Shown: positions 17,351 to 26,818 of the stretch, in pieces
Layout: each line of letters starts with the position of its first letter
How positions within the stretch are numbered: the stretch's first letter is position 1
Origin: Aliivibrio sp. S3MY1
Lineage (GTDB): Bacteria; Pseudomonadota; Gammaproteobacteria; Enterobacterales; Vibrionaceae
Length of the DNA stretch: 55,644 bases
Assembly: GCF_028765575.1 (NCBI RefSeq)
Contig: NZ_JARACO010000022.1
Coordinates: 1-55,644 of the forward strand
Direction: 5' to 3'
Notes under the pieces: model-generated
The model's input: only the letters and a program-made list of their open reading frames with translations
Databases searched by the model: none
Told to the model about the DNA's origin: nothing
Position numbers and translations under genes: made by a program

Positions 17351-17709
17351 AAAAATCAACGCCCTATCTGTTTGGGCTACTACTCATGGCAAGCGTTAAT
17401 GTCAACGCCACGCCCTATCTTACCGAAGTAGACCCACTTCAAGTCTCCGTCAGAACCGTATGGCCACCAGAGCTGACAACGGTTGAAGATGCGGTGACAT
17501 GGTTGATTGAACCACTAGGGTATGAACTAACAACTCAGTACCCCGCCCCAAGTAGCGCAAAAGACATACTTGGAGCCCCTATTCCAACAGGCGCTAAATT
17601 GCACCGAACCATGCCCGTGTTAGACGCCATTCAAATTCTGATAGGCACCGACAACACCATTCTATTAGACAAAAAGCATCGCTTACTCAGCGCCGCACGA
17701 GGTCATTAA
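17347..17709 (+). CDS. pilL: PilL-like STN-domain protein of the thin pilus
   Basis: This 120-residue protein has a signal peptide. The rest fits the N-terminal domain of PilL from IncI-type and PFGI-1-type pilus clusters: TTVEDAVTWLIEPLGYEL, then a LHRTMPVLDAIQILIG stretch. Such domains resemble the secretin short N-terminal domain and probably act at the outer membrane near PilN. It starts within the virB10 stop, and no separate C-terminal TcpQ part is fused; that function is encoded next. Confidence 0.7.
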   Translation: MKKSTPYLFGLLLMASVNVNATPYLTEVDPLQVSVRTVWPPELTTVEDAVTWLIEPLGYELTTQYPAPSSAKDILGAPIPTGAKLHRTMPVLDAIQILIGTDNTILLDKKHRLLSAARGH

Positions 17710-18476
17710 TGAAGACTCTACGCTCTCTCTTATCGTTTATTACTGTACCGCTCTTACTCAGTGCGTGTGCTTCCGATCCTTATGAAGGTCGCGGTGAATA
17801 TTTTGCACTGACTCAGCGACACATTATTGAGCTGGATTTATCTGTAATAAAACCAAGCCAAACGGCGCAAACCCAACAAAGTGCCAAACAGCTTGCCTTG
17901 ATACAAAGCCAAGTCAGTGAAAAAGACGCCTCTCCAAGCAACGATAAAATGTATCGATTCACCCTTAAAGAAGGGGAAACCTACCGCTCGGCCATTCGTC
18001 GCTGGTCAAAAAAAGCGGGCTATAGCAACGTAGTTTGGTCAATGGATGAGTTAGGCATGAGCGCCATCAATGGCACCAATCCTGAGCTTGTGGATTATCA
18101 CGGCACCTTAAAGAAAGCCATGAGCTTACTTGCTGCCAAACTTAACACCCCTATTCGACTGACTGTATCAGAAAAAGACAAGGTGCTTGGTGTGTATGAC
18201 TTTGATGAAGAGCCAAAACTCACTCACATCAAAGGCAACTCATTAAAAGACGTAGTGCGTAACATCGTGATTAATTACGGCCTCAAATGGTCGGACGATG
18301 CCAACGATTCTCGCAGTTGGTTAGCGCTCAATGATTACACCTTTGGGGCCAACTATTACTTATTAACCAGAGAAAACGACGTCAATAGCGCCCTGCAAGT
18401 GGTGTTGTCGAGTTACCCCGTTCGCTCTGAAATTTTAGAATCCACTAACCAAGTCTTTATCTTGGAGGAAAATTAA
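17709..18476 (+). CDS. TcpQ-like pilus biogenesis lipoprotein
   Basis: This 255-residue protein begins with a lipoprotein signal (LLLSACASDP, Cys about residue 20). Two copies of a TcpQ/PilL C-terminal-type module follow: GETYRSAIRRWSKKAGYSNVVW (split here as GETYRSAIRRW and AGYSNVVW) and LKDVVRNIVINYGLKW. TcpQ-like proteins stabilise the secretin. It occupies the pilM position of IncI clusters and precedes pilN. Confidence 0.7.
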   Translation: MKTLRSLLSFITVPLLLSACASDPYEGRGEYFALTQRHIIELDLSVIKPSQTAQTQQSAKQLALIQSQVSEKDASPSNDKMYRFTLKEGETYRSAIRRWSKKAGYSNVVWSMDELGMSAINGTNPELVDYHGTLKKAMSLLAAKLNTPIRLTVSEKDKVLGVYDFDEEPKLTHIKGNSLKDVVRNIVINYGLKWSDDANDSRSWLALNDYTFGANYYLLTRENDVNSALQVVLSSYPVRSEILESTNQVFILEEN

Positions 18477-18478
18477 TC

Positions 18479-19930
18479 ATGCTTAATTTACGTCGCGGGT
18501 GCTTGTCACTGGTTATCGCCTCAATGCTACTGATCGGTTGCAGCTCTCAAGAGTTCAAAGACAACCAGAAAAAGAACAATGAGATCCAACAAGAAATAGC
18601 CACTCGCTCAACCACAATTAAAAACAAAAAAGTCGATTACATTACCTTACCCCCCGTCACTCAGCGCACCATCGTAGAAAAAGTGGATACGGCATGGCTA
18701 GACACCGTGGTTACGGTGAACGTAGCCGACATGCCCCTCTCGATTGTGATTGAAGAGATCATGAATGGCGTCGGTTTACCTATCTGGTTTTCCGAAGAAG
18801 TCGAACCAAATAAAGTCGTTTCTTTGAATTTTTCATCGACGCGATTAGACGTACTTAACCTACTTTCTCGTGAAACCGGTTATGGCATTTCAGCCAAAGA
18901 CAAACGTCTTGAAATTACTAAATACGTGACCGAAACCTTCTCGTTAAATATTCCAGCGGGCACCTACTCTGCTCAAATTGGCTCGCAAGGGGAAGCGTCG
19001 GGTGAAGACTCCGCTCGCATTGAAGGTCAGTTTCTTAACATCGAATACAGCGAAGTTCAAATCGTTGAAGAGATAGCCGATGGCATTGTGAAGTTGCTAG
19101 GGGGTGACGATAAGGCCAAGACCGCCGTATCAACCGCAACCTCTCTTTCTAATATCACGGTTCGAGCCACACCCGACCAAATGATGGAAGTGCGAAACCT
19201 GATTGATAACGCTCAAGCCTCATTATCAAAGCAAGTCATGCTGGATATTCGTGTTCTTGAGTTTAAATCCAACTTAGGCACTGAGCGCGGGATTGACTGG
19301 AACATTGTCCGTGATACAGGGGATGGCTTACTGCAATTTTTTGTACCAGGAACCACAACGGTTTCTCAAGGGTTAGGCTCAGGACTGGCCTTTACGGGCA
19401 CGGGCAAATGGTCAGGAACGGAAAGTTTGATCAAGGTATTGGAGAAACAAGGCTCGGTATCAACAGAAACCCCAATCACGGCCATGATCTTAAATAACCA
19501 ACCCGCAAAAATCACTCAACAGCGCGTCGAGCCGTACATTTCAGAAGCCTCTTCTGAATCGAGCGAGGGCGTCGTGTCTGCCAGTGTTAAGCGTGACAAA
19601 GAAGTGGAAGGCGTCGATATGATGGTGGTTGCGAATGTGCAACGTAACCATGTGTGGTTACGTATCTCAGGGCAATTACAAAAAATCGTTCAACGTGAAG
19701 ACAAGAAAGTCGAAGACATTGGCCTTCAATTTTTGACGGTGCAAAAGTCTGAGATCACCTTTGCCAACAAACTGCGTTATGGCCAAACCTATGTGATTGC
19801 CTCCATCAAACAAACCAGCCGTCTTGCGGAAAGCTCAAAAAGCTTTTGGACGCCGCTATTTGGAGGTACAGGCTCTCAAACCGATACGATCGAAACCTTG
19901 GTGTTATTGACCCCAAGAAAAGTGGAGTAA
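18479..19930 (+). CDS. pilN: PilN-type secretin lipoprotein
   Basis: This 483-residue protein has a lipobox LLIGCSSQ (Cys about residue 21), an N-terminal secretin N-domain and a C-terminal secretin domain ending IETLVLLTPRKVE. PilN of IncI plasmids is a lipoprotein secretin that forms the outer-membrane gate for the thin pilus. The order with pilL before and pilO after supports this. Confidence 0.85.
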   Translation: MLNLRRGCLSLVIASMLLIGCSSQEFKDNQKKNNEIQQEIATRSTTIKNKKVDYITLPPVTQRTIVEKVDTAWLDTVVTVNVADMPLSIVIEEIMNGVGLPIWFSEEVEPNKVVSLNFSSTRLDVLNLLSRETGYGISAKDKRLEITKYVTETFSLNIPAGTYSAQIGSQGEASGEDSARIEGQFLNIEYSEVQIVEEIADGIVKLLGGDDKAKTAVSTATSLSNITVRATPDQMMEVRNLIDNAQASLSKQVMLDIRVLEFKSNLGTERGIDWNIVRDTGDGLLQFFVPGTTTVSQGLGSGLAFTGTGKWSGTESLIKVLEKQGSVSTETPITAMILNNQPAKITQQRVEPYISEASSESSEGVVSASVKRDKEVEGVDMMVVANVQRNHVWLRISGQLQKIVQREDKKVEDIGLQFLTVQKSEITFANKLRYGQTYVIASIKQTSRLAESSKSFWTPLFGGTGSQTDTIETLVLLTPRKVE

Positions 19931-19934
19931 GACG

Positions 19935-21044
19935 ATGGAATTGGCAACCCTTGCCCTTCTTTCTTTAAATGAGCTAAAGAAACATCAACGATTGCACCCA
20001 GCCCCTTTTGAAAAAATCGTCATTTCTAACCAACGTCTCACCCGCTATTACGGCCAAAATAATGCCGTGTGCTATGGCGAATGGGTACGTGACGTTCTAG
20101 ATAAACCACCGCAGTTGTCAATTTATCTGGAGCAGAAAGAAATGAACGCATGGTATGGCTGTGCAATGGATGAAGACGGGGTACTGATAGAAAGAATAGG
20201 CTCATTTGCCTTGTTGTGTGATGTGCTTGCGTATGATTTACATCAAGCGAATACGATATACATTACCCATGAGCTGCCATCCCAACCTGACGGGATCAAA
20301 GATAAGGACGTCAGAGCCGTCACGTTACCTAGCAATGATGAGGAAGCGCTCGCCCCTTATCGACTCACTAAACATCAATCTAAAAAGCCATTATTGTTGG
20401 CCTGTTTGGGACTTGCAGGGGCATTACTTGGGGTTGGAACCTATGTCATGGCCCCTGATAGTCCCGCCCCACAACGCGTGGCGGTGCCACTCAGTGAAGA
20501 AATGCGCTATCAAGCGCAATACCACACCAGCGTATTGCCTAATGTCGCCATTATCGATGCCAGAAATGCCCTTCTAAGCACCACGTTATTTCCACACGGC
20601 GTGAATGCCAACACGGTGTCATTTCAGAATGGTCAACTCTCTTTGCCTATCACCATGGAGCCCAGCGCCAACTTAAATGAGTGGCAACAATGGTTAGATA
20701 ACCACGCGGCGTTTTTGGCCCACTATGAGGCGCAAACCTTAACATTGACCCCAACAATGCACACAGGCGAGCTGCCACGGTATGACATGAGCGTTCAGCA
20801 TGACGTAGTACAACGGCTTCATTCAATGGGCATAGGCGTCTTGCAAAACACGCAAGATAAACGCGTTGGGGCCTTGTTGATTAATCAATATCAACTCAGT
20901 GCCACCGTACCGCTTGGCTCACTCAATATCTTAAGTGAAATACTTAATCATCCAATGATCTCTCTTGATGCGATCTCTTTGACGCTCAATGACACCATGA
21001 TGGTGACAGGCACCATTGGCATTACCTTACAAGGCATTAAATAA
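19935..21044 (+). CDS. pilO: PilO-like pilus assembly protein
   Basis: This 369-residue protein has a cytoplasmic N-terminal domain and one membrane helix at about residues 153-175 (LLLACLGLAGALLGVGTYVM). The C-terminus is periplasmic and beta-rich. PilO of IncI/TCP-type clusters links the cytoplasmic ATPase to the secretin. It overlaps pilP by 1 bp. Confidence 0.7.
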   Translation: MELATLALLSLNELKKHQRLHPAPFEKIVISNQRLTRYYGQNNAVCYGEWVRDVLDKPPQLSIYLEQKEMNAWYGCAMDEDGVLIERIGSFALLCDVLAYDLHQANTIYITHELPSQPDGIKDKDVRAVTLPSNDEEALAPYRLTKHQSKKPLLLACLGLAGALLGVGTYVMAPDSPAPQRVAVPLSEEMRYQAQYHTSVLPNVAIIDARNALLSTTLFPHGVNANTVSFQNGQLSLPITMEPSANLNEWQQWLDNHAAFLAHYEAQTLTLTPTMHTGELPRYDMSVQHDVVQRLHSMGIGVLQNTQDKRVGALLINQYQLSATVPLGSLNILSEILNHPMISLDAISLTLNDTMMVTGTIGITLQGIK

Positions 21045-21721
21045 TGACACTGAAAAAGAAAGTGCTGTACGCCCTAATGGGCTTTTCCCTCTTAGGCATG
21101 ATAGGCAATACCCTTTCATCTAGTTTAAATGAGCGCTCAAAAAAAGAAACCAAAGCGCGATTAGCAGAGCAACGTCAAGCATGGGAGTTTCAAAATACAG
21201 AAACACTGACACCTGTGATTGAACACCAATCACCAGCATCGCCACAACCAATAACGGCAACAACAACGCCGAATACGTCGTTGCCCTTATCCCAAGAAGC
21301 ACAACGGGCCTTGGACTCACTTCAACAAACCTATCTTAGCGAAGTGAACACCAAAGCAATGAAGGCGGCGAAAGAAGAATGGGAAGCCGAACAATCGCTA
21401 CTAAACACCAAAAAACCCAAAGAAAACACAGTGATTGTTCCAGTAGAGCCGATTTATACCCCATCGTCATACAAGGCCGTCTCTCCCATCGAGCAAGTGA
21501 TTGTGAAAAGTATCTTTTTTAATGACAGTCGTGTGGTTGCATGGGTGGAATTTGAAGGGCAACTCATCCCAATCAAAGAGCAAAGTGTGTTTTTAGATAC
21601 GGTGGTTGACTCCATTACCAAAAACTCAGTGGTGTTTAATGAAGGCGGTCGATTAGTGACTCGCTACATGAGCGCCTCAAAAAAAGCGGTGCAAAAAAAT
21701 GAAAACATCAGTGAAGAGTAA
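21044..21721 (+). CDS. pilP: PilP-like pilus assembly protein
   Basis: This 225-residue protein has an N-terminal membrane segment (about residues 8-25), a Pro/Thr-rich coil and a C-terminal beta domain with VVAWVEFEGQLIPIKEQSVF. This is typical of IncI PilP, which bridges the inner-membrane proteins and the secretin. A 45-codon frame starts within its end. Confidence 0.7.
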   Translation: MTLKKKVLYALMGFSLLGMIGNTLSSSLNERSKKETKARLAEQRQAWEFQNTETLTPVIEHQSPASPQPITATTTPNTSLPLSQEAQRALDSLQQTYLSEVNTKAMKAAKEEWEAEQSLLNTKKPKENTVIVPVEPIYTPSSYKAVSPIEQVIVKSIFFNDSRVVAWVEFEGQLIPIKEQSVFLDTVVDSITKNSVVFNEGGRLVTRYMSASKKAVQKNENISEE

Positions 21722-21836
21722 TTGGCTCACACTCTCGCGCTTATGGGCCAGTAAGCGCACAGAGAAACCCACGCCATCCACAACCACGGTTCTAAAGATC
21801 GTTGTTCCTCTCAATGAGAAAAGGAGCTCAGTATGA
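21699..21836 (+). CDS. Small protein (45 residues) linking pilP and pilQ
   Basis: The frame starts at ATG 21699, inside pilP, and ends with TGA at 21834-21836, overlapping the pilQ ATG. It thus fills exactly the only sizeable gap in the pil gene run. The product is basic (NWLTLSRLWASKRTEKPTPS). Start and stop overlaps suggest translational coupling. No strong ribosome site and no known family, so it could instead be a leader for pilQ. Confidence 0.45.
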   Translation: MKTSVKSNWLTLSRLWASKRTEKPTPSTTTVLKIVVPLNEKRSSV

Positions 21837-23383
21837 ATACGGAATTGGTGCTCAGTGATGAGCTAAAATCCATTTATTTTAAATACCAAAGCGCTATCTT
21901 GACTCAAGATGGCCAAATTTATACTTCTGATTTTACCACCAACGCCATTGATGAGATCAAAGCCGTCGTTAAGAACTATCCTTTACTGCTACCAGAGCAA
22001 TTAGGGCAACGACTTAACGTGGTGCTGTGTGAGCAAAACTACCTCTCCTCTTTACTTGAAGAAAATAAAGGGGAGCTGCAACCGCTGCACTTGGATGATG
22101 ATAAGCAATCGGAAGTGGCCCTTCGATTCAGTGCGCTTTTACAAACCGCCGTTGATAAAGACTCTTCGGATGTGCATATCGAGCTTTATAAAGCCGAAAC
22201 GCGCTTATTAGCGCGTGTTGATGGCCGAATGGTGCACATAGAGAAAACCATTCCTGATCACGATTATGGCTTATCACTGTTCAGTTATTTATTTACCGAC
22301 AAAGCCGTTGATACCGACGACGATTTTTATCCAAACAAGATAAATAATGGTCGTGTCATTATCACGCTGAAATGTGGCGAGGTTCGACGAGACACCATTT
22401 GGCGAGCCGCTTACATTCCAGCCAAAGACAAAGGCGGTCAAGTCACACTTCGATGGCTAAATAAATCAGAGCATATCCCGTTATTAACCCAGCTTGGCTG
22501 GGAGCGTGGCCACGTGCAAGCCATGCGTGATTTTGCAAACAGTCCATCAGGCATTTGTATCTTAACAGGGCAAGTGGGCTCAGGGAAAACCACGGTGATT
22601 GCAGCCACCTTATCGGAATTAAAAGGAAAAGGTCGCTCAATGAATACCTTAGAAGATCCCGTTGAATTTGACCTAGGTATCATACAAACCTCGGTCATCA
22701 ACCAAGGGGACGAAGACGGCTTCTTTGTCTATTCAAAAGCGCTGCTTCGCCATGATGTGGATATTGAATCGCACGGGGAAATTCGTGACAACAAAGGGGC
22801 CATGAGTGTGTGTCGTAAAGGGGAAACAGGCCAGATCATGTTCGCCACGATGCACACCTCAAGCGCCATCGGGGTATCGCATACCTTCATTGAACAAATG
22901 CACGTACCAAAATCCATTATCTCAGCGCCTAATCTCATGAAGCTCTGGGTATATCAAACTCTGGTGCGAGTATTGTGTCCTCATTGCAAACTGACTCATG
23001 ATGAACTCTCTGAGCATTATGATGAAGAAACCTTAGCCAAACTGAACCACTGGCACAGCGAGCTTGAGGGCAAACTTGACGGTATTCGATACAAGAACCC
23101 AAAAGGCTGTAAACACTGTACCGAAGGGGAAAAAGGCCGAACGTCTTTAGTTGAAATGATCGTGTTAGATAATGAAGACAGGCTATTTATTTCCAATCAA
23201 GATTATTTAGGCTGGGAAATCGCCCTTAAAGCCAAAGGGTTTAAGTCAGTACAAGATCATGCCTTATTAAAAATCAAACGGGGCGACATCGACATACTGA
23301 CGGCTGCGGGGCAAGTGAACAACTTGATCGCACAATCAAGCGCTAACGTCTATGACTCTCTCTTTGATGAGGAGGAAGAATGA
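21833..23383 (+). CDS. pilQ: PilQ-type pilus assembly ATPase (GspE/PilB family)
   Basis: This 516-residue protein has Walker A GQVGSGKTT at about residues 244-252, an Asp-box-like EDPVEFDLG segment, and ESHGEIRDN in the Walker B region. A CPHC and CKHC pair forms the zinc module of type II/IV pilus ATPases. It drives pilus extension from the cytoplasmic face. GGAG precedes the ATG. pilR follows with a 4-bp overlap. Confidence 0.88.
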   Translation: MNTELVLSDELKSIYFKYQSAILTQDGQIYTSDFTTNAIDEIKAVVKNYPLLLPEQLGQRLNVVLCEQNYLSSLLEENKGELQPLHLDDDKQSEVALRFSALLQTAVDKDSSDVHIELYKAETRLLARVDGRMVHIEKTIPDHDYGLSLFSYLFTDKAVDTDDDFYPNKINNGRVIITLKCGEVRRDTIWRAAYIPAKDKGGQVTLRWLNKSEHIPLLTQLGWERGHVQAMRDFANSPSGICILTGQVGSGKTTVIAATLSELKGKGRSMNTLEDPVEFDLGIIQTSVINQGDEDGFFVYSKALLRHDVDIESHGEIRDNKGAMSVCRKGETGQIMFATMHTSSAIGVSHTFIEQMHVPKSIISAPNLMKLWVYQTLVRVLCPHCKLTHDELSEHYDEETLAKLNHWHSELEGKLDGIRYKNPKGCKHCTEGEKGRTSLVEMIVLDNEDRLFISNQDYLGWEIALKAKGFKSVQDHALLKIKRGDIDILTAAGQVNNLIAQSSANVYDSLFDEEEE

Positions 23384-24417
23384 TGGATTTTGCGGCGTGG
23401 CGACAAGCTCGTCAGTTCAATCCACAGAAACAAGCGCAGCTCTTGCATAAAATACAGCGCTTATCTCTGGCGGGAATGCTTCAAAAAGACATTGTTGGCC
23501 AAGTCATGAAATACGGCACCGCAATGGAGAAAAAAGTGGCTCAGGATGTGGCGAGCTCCCTTGCCAATGGACGAGGATTTGCAGACGGTATTCGCCCTTG
23601 GCTAATAAGTATTGCTTACCAAAGTCTGAAAGCTGGGGAGCACATCGGTGATTTCCAACAGGGATTAAACGATGCACTGGCGGCGATTGAGACACAAAAC
23701 ACCTCAACCACCGTATTAATCAAAGCATTAACGACTCCCATCATTGGCATCATCGCGTTGTTCGGCACCTCAGCACTGGCAGCCAACTACGTTTATCCCA
23801 TGCTCAGTAAACAACTGCCCCGCCCCCAATGGGGGGCGCTGTCCTCGTTTTCTGAATCCTTTGGGTTGTTTTTTGGTCACTATGGCGTCTATCTGCTTTT
23901 GCTCTTTGCGCTTATCTGTATAGGGATTGTTATCGCACTCCCTTTATGGGTGGGTGAGCATCGAAAGAAAGTCGATAACGCGTTTGTGTTTCGTCAATAT
24001 CGACTGATACACACCGCCCACTTTTTAAATTCCATCAGCAACCAAACCCTTTCAGGGATTGGGATAAAAGAATCGCTCTCCAATTATATCTCTACGACCC
24101 CGCCGTATGTGGCATGGCATATCCATAAAATGCTGACCCAAATTCGACAAGGGAAAAACAACGTAGGGGATATTTTTGATGTGCAACTGCTCAACCAAGA
24201 GGAGCAAGAAACCCTAACACTGCTTGGGGGCATTGATACGTTAGATCCTTTGAAAAAAAGTGCAGAAATGCATCAAGAACTTCTTGTTCAAGAAGTAGCT
24301 CTCATTCAAGCCATCGGAAAAAACACCTTAAAACTACTGGGCGCCTTTGTTTTTGGCCTCACCGCAGGGGGCATTATTTCCCTCATATTCAATATAGCAA
24401 CGCATCAAATGATGTAA
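23380..24417 (+). CDS. pilR: PilR-like pilus inner-membrane protein (GspF family)
   Basis: This 345-residue protein has the GspF layout: two T2SSF domains with three hydrophobic segments (about residues 118-138, 165-188 and 312-335). It has conserved-type motifs LKAGEHIGDFQQGL and LLGGIDTLDPLKKSAE. It forms the membrane platform for the pilQ ATPase, which precedes it. Confidence 0.85.
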   Translation: MMDFAAWRQARQFNPQKQAQLLHKIQRLSLAGMLQKDIVGQVMKYGTAMEKKVAQDVASSLANGRGFADGIRPWLISIAYQSLKAGEHIGDFQQGLNDALAAIETQNTSTTVLIKALTTPIIGIIALFGTSALAANYVYPMLSKQLPRPQWGALSSFSESFGLFFGHYGVYLLLLFALICIGIVIALPLWVGEHRKKVDNAFVFRQYRLIHTAHFLNSISNQTLSGIGIKESLSNYISTTPPYVAWHIHKMLTQIRQGKNNVGDIFDVQLLNQEEQETLTLLGGIDTLDPLKKSAEMHQELLVQEVALIQAIGKNTLKLLGAFVFGLTAGGIISLIFNIATHQMM

Positions 24418-24443
24418 CCCTTTCATTAAAAGAGAATAAACAC

Positions 24444-24935
24444 ATGAAAAAGAACCAAACCAAACTTGCTCAACGTGGCGCCATGTCTGTGGACGTTATG
24501 CTGGTCTCAGGCTTCATCATCCTTGCACTTATCTACATCATTTCTAAAGGGCCATCCATTGCTTATGCATGGAATAAGATCATGTTCACCTCTGATGTAT
24601 CAAGCATCATCAGTGCAACCCGTGATTGGAAAAAATCCCGTCCAAACTTTGATGGTGTTAGTATTCAAAAAATCTGTGACATTACCGATCTAAGTGATTC
24701 GATTTGTGGCACTTCAGGGGATGGTAAATCGACTAATGCCTTTGGTGGCGACTGGCGTGTTTCTGTGAACGCTTCAAAAGGGTTGTTTGATATTACCGCG
24801 ACGTTACCCAACGATACCGACCGTATCGATGATATTGCTGACACCATGGCATCAAGTACGCGAAGCGGCTGTATTGAAGCGGCAGGCTGTGCCACCATCA
24901 AAACCAGTGCGAACTCCGTCACCATGACGTTCTAG
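24444..24935 (+). CDS. pilS: Type IV prepilin, major pilin candidate (PilS)
   Basis: This 163-residue protein has a basic leader ending QRG, then AMSVDVMLVSGFIILALIYI, the N-terminal helix of a class IV pilin. Cleavage would follow the Gly. The usual Glu at +5 is replaced by Asp (AMSVD), which is notable. The C-terminal part has four Cys (ICDI, SICG, SGCIEAAGCA), likely disulphides. It is the major pilin by order after pilR. The cluster has no visible prepilin peptidase. Confidence 0.82.
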   Translation: MKKNQTKLAQRGAMSVDVMLVSGFIILALIYIISKGPSIAYAWNKIMFTSDVSSIISATRDWKKSRPNFDGVSIQKICDITDLSDSICGTSGDGKSTNAFGGDWRVSVNASKGLFDITATLPNDTDRIDDIADTMASSTRSGCIEAAGCATIKTSANSVTMTF

Positions 24936-24937
24936 CT

Positions 24938-25408
24938 ATGGTCAGTCAACACGGTTTATTAAGTGTTGATATGCTGCGTACCCTTCTGTTCTTATCCATC
25001 ATGGCGATAGCTTCTAGCTCTTTGTTTTCTTTATTGTCCAACAAAACGGATGCGAAAGAGATAGAGCGCCACATTGATAACATCACTGCGCTTGCCCAAG
25101 CGCATTACAGCAAAGGGGTCATGACTACTCAATGTTTGGCCCAGCCAAGCATTGATATTAATCAACTGGATATAGACGCCTATGATTATTTAGGTCTGTA
25201 TGACGTCAGTTATGACAGCGTATCACCCGCAAGACCTCACTCTGTGACGGTGCGTTTTACCTTCACCTTCCCAAATAAAGCCCATGCGATTTCGCGCTAC
25301 TTAACCCCTAGCCATCACGATGGCATGAGCTTTTATTACCAACGCCCACTGGATTATCAATTGGTGGATTTTCAGCACCTTGATAGAGCCACAGGCTGCA
25401 TTAAATAA
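24938..25408 (+). CDS. Second type IV prepilin-like protein
   Basis: This 156-residue protein begins two bases after pilS. Its start MVSQHG is followed by LLSVDMLRTLLFLSIMAI. The leader is short, and the motif SVD with Asp at +5 matches pilS. The globular part has Cys at TTQCLA and TGCIK. It is likely a minor pilin. IncI clusters have one PilS and PilV, so this extra gene is an addition. Its end overlaps an alternative upstream start of pilV. Confidence 0.65.
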   Translation: MVSQHGLLSVDMLRTLLFLSIMAIASSSLFSLLSNKTDAKEIERHIDNITALAQAHYSKGVMTTQCLAQPSIDINQLDIDAYDYLGLYDVSYDSVSPARPHSVTVRFTFTFPNKAHAISRYLTPSHHDGMSFYYQRPLDYQLVDFQHLDRATGCIK

Positions 25409-25415
25409 GGACATC

Positions 25416-26387
25416 ATGACACGAGCTCATACCCCAAAACGGCGAGCCCAAGGCGGGTTTGTGGCGATGGTTGGTTTGCTTATTACCTTGAGTTTTCTTT
25501 CCTATGCGTTTGTTTTGTACTCTGAAAAAGCACAAAAAGAGCGCATCAAAAGCGACACTCAATCGTTTTACAACCGACTGCTGTTTTTAAAACAACAAAT
25601 TCACGCCTTTAATGCCGACCAATACCAAAATGGACGGCACATTAATTCGGCGGAATTATTTCCAGCGACATTACAAAACTTAGAAGGCGTTTACGTTCCA
25701 CCCTGTTTACCCGCTGACAATGCTCAAGGCTTCTGTTTTTTGATTGACCAAACCCCGTGGGGAAAAATCAACTATGAAAGAGAGCCGCTGGTAACACCAA
25801 CAGGCACCAACACATGGCGAGCAGTCATGCGTTTTACGCTACCAGACCAAAGCGATCCCGCGTTTACCACTGAATTGTCGATGAGCATTTCCATGCTCAC
25901 GCAAATACCAACCAACGAGTATGACCCTGCGTTAAACCAAATGACGATATACGTAAACAGGCCAGACATGGCCTTTGCGTATGACGGATTGGTGAAACGC
26001 AGCGGGGATGATTCAACGTTACTTGGTGATTGGGATGTGGGCGGTAACTTTGCGATAACCAACGTCAAAGACATAACAATAAGAAACAGTGATGGAACTC
26101 AACGTTTAGTCAGTCGTGGATTATCAGAAATAGTCACCAGAAACCATGGAGGTTGGATTGATAAACCCGCCTGTCCTAACGGAACCAGTCCAGCCATCAC
26201 ATTAGGATTAGGCGCAATCAAAATAACTAGCGATTACGATCTAACAGGAAGCCAGAAGCCCTATTTACTTTCTCAAACAGCCAGTCAATGGCAAGTCGGG
26301 CTAGAAATTAGAGTAGTTAGAAAAAGTACAGGGCAACCATTAATTCATAATGACGGTGTCATCAACGCCTTTGTTCAATGTAAATAA
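25416..26387 (+). CDS. pilV: PilV-like tip adhesin / minor pilin
   Basis: About 323 residues from ATG 25416, which has TAAGGACATC before it. The leader RRAQGG precedes FVAMVGLLITLSFLSYAFVL, a pilin-type helix with Val at +5. The larger C-terminal part has the form of PilV, the tip adhesin that picks recipients. A conserved-looking WIDKPACPNGTSP occurs at about residues 245-258. No inverted shufflon repeats were seen downstream, so the C-terminus is probably fixed. Confidence 0.7.
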   Translation: MTRAHTPKRRAQGGFVAMVGLLITLSFLSYAFVLYSEKAQKERIKSDTQSFYNRLLFLKQQIHAFNADQYQNGRHINSAELFPATLQNLEGVYVPPCLPADNAQGFCFLIDQTPWGKINYEREPLVTPTGTNTWRAVMRFTLPDQSDPAFTTELSMSISMLTQIPTNEYDPALNQMTIYVNRPDMAFAYDGLVKRSGDDSTLLGDWDVGGNFAITNVKDITIRNSDGTQRLVSRGLSEIVTRNHGGWIDKPACPNGTSPAITLGLGAIKITSDYDLTGSQKPYLLSQTASQWQVGLEIRVVRKSTGQPLIHNDGVINAFVQCK

Positions 26388-26401
26388 AAGAAGGAAATAC
26401 C

Positions 26402-26818
26402 ATGAAAAAAACCTCAATAGCACTAGTAATCCTTATGGGATTAAGTGCCTCTGTTAATGCAAATAAAATGACTTATGAAGACGCGGTTCAATCAGGGCAA
26501 ACGTATCGTGAGTCCATCGAAAGGGATAATATTGAAACCCCAACCGATGGATTAGGGGATAAAGAACTGTTGGGGGGAAATGCTTCTAACAAAATGGGTA
26601 AATGGGTCAAATTAGGCTCATCAACCATGCTAAATGCAGGTCAATACGCCTCGGTTCTTGCACCAAGTGCAGCAGGACAATCTTGTTTAAAAGGTGAGAA
26701 AGGATTCATTGCTGGTATTGAAAAAGAGTGTATTCGATGGAATAGCGGGGGTTCATTCTGCTATGAAGAGAAAATATCATTAAGTATGGATACTGGCTTT
26801 AAAGCTGAATGCCGTTAA
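26402..26818 (+). CDS. Exported protein at the end of the pil operon
   Basis: This 138-residue protein has a signal peptide ending near VNA. The mature part has three or four Cys (QSCLKG, KECIRW, SFCYEE, AECR), which suggests disulphides. It lies between pilV and the operon terminator, with AAGGAAATACC before its ATG. Family not recognised; a pilus-tip partner is a plausible guess. Confidence 0.6.
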   Translation: MKKTSIALVILMGLSASVNANKMTYEDAVQSGQTYRESIERDNIETPTDGLGDKELLGGNASNKMGKWVKLGSSTMLNAGQYASVLAPSAAGQSCLKGEKGFIAGIEKECIRWNSGGSFCYEEKISLSMDTGFKAECR

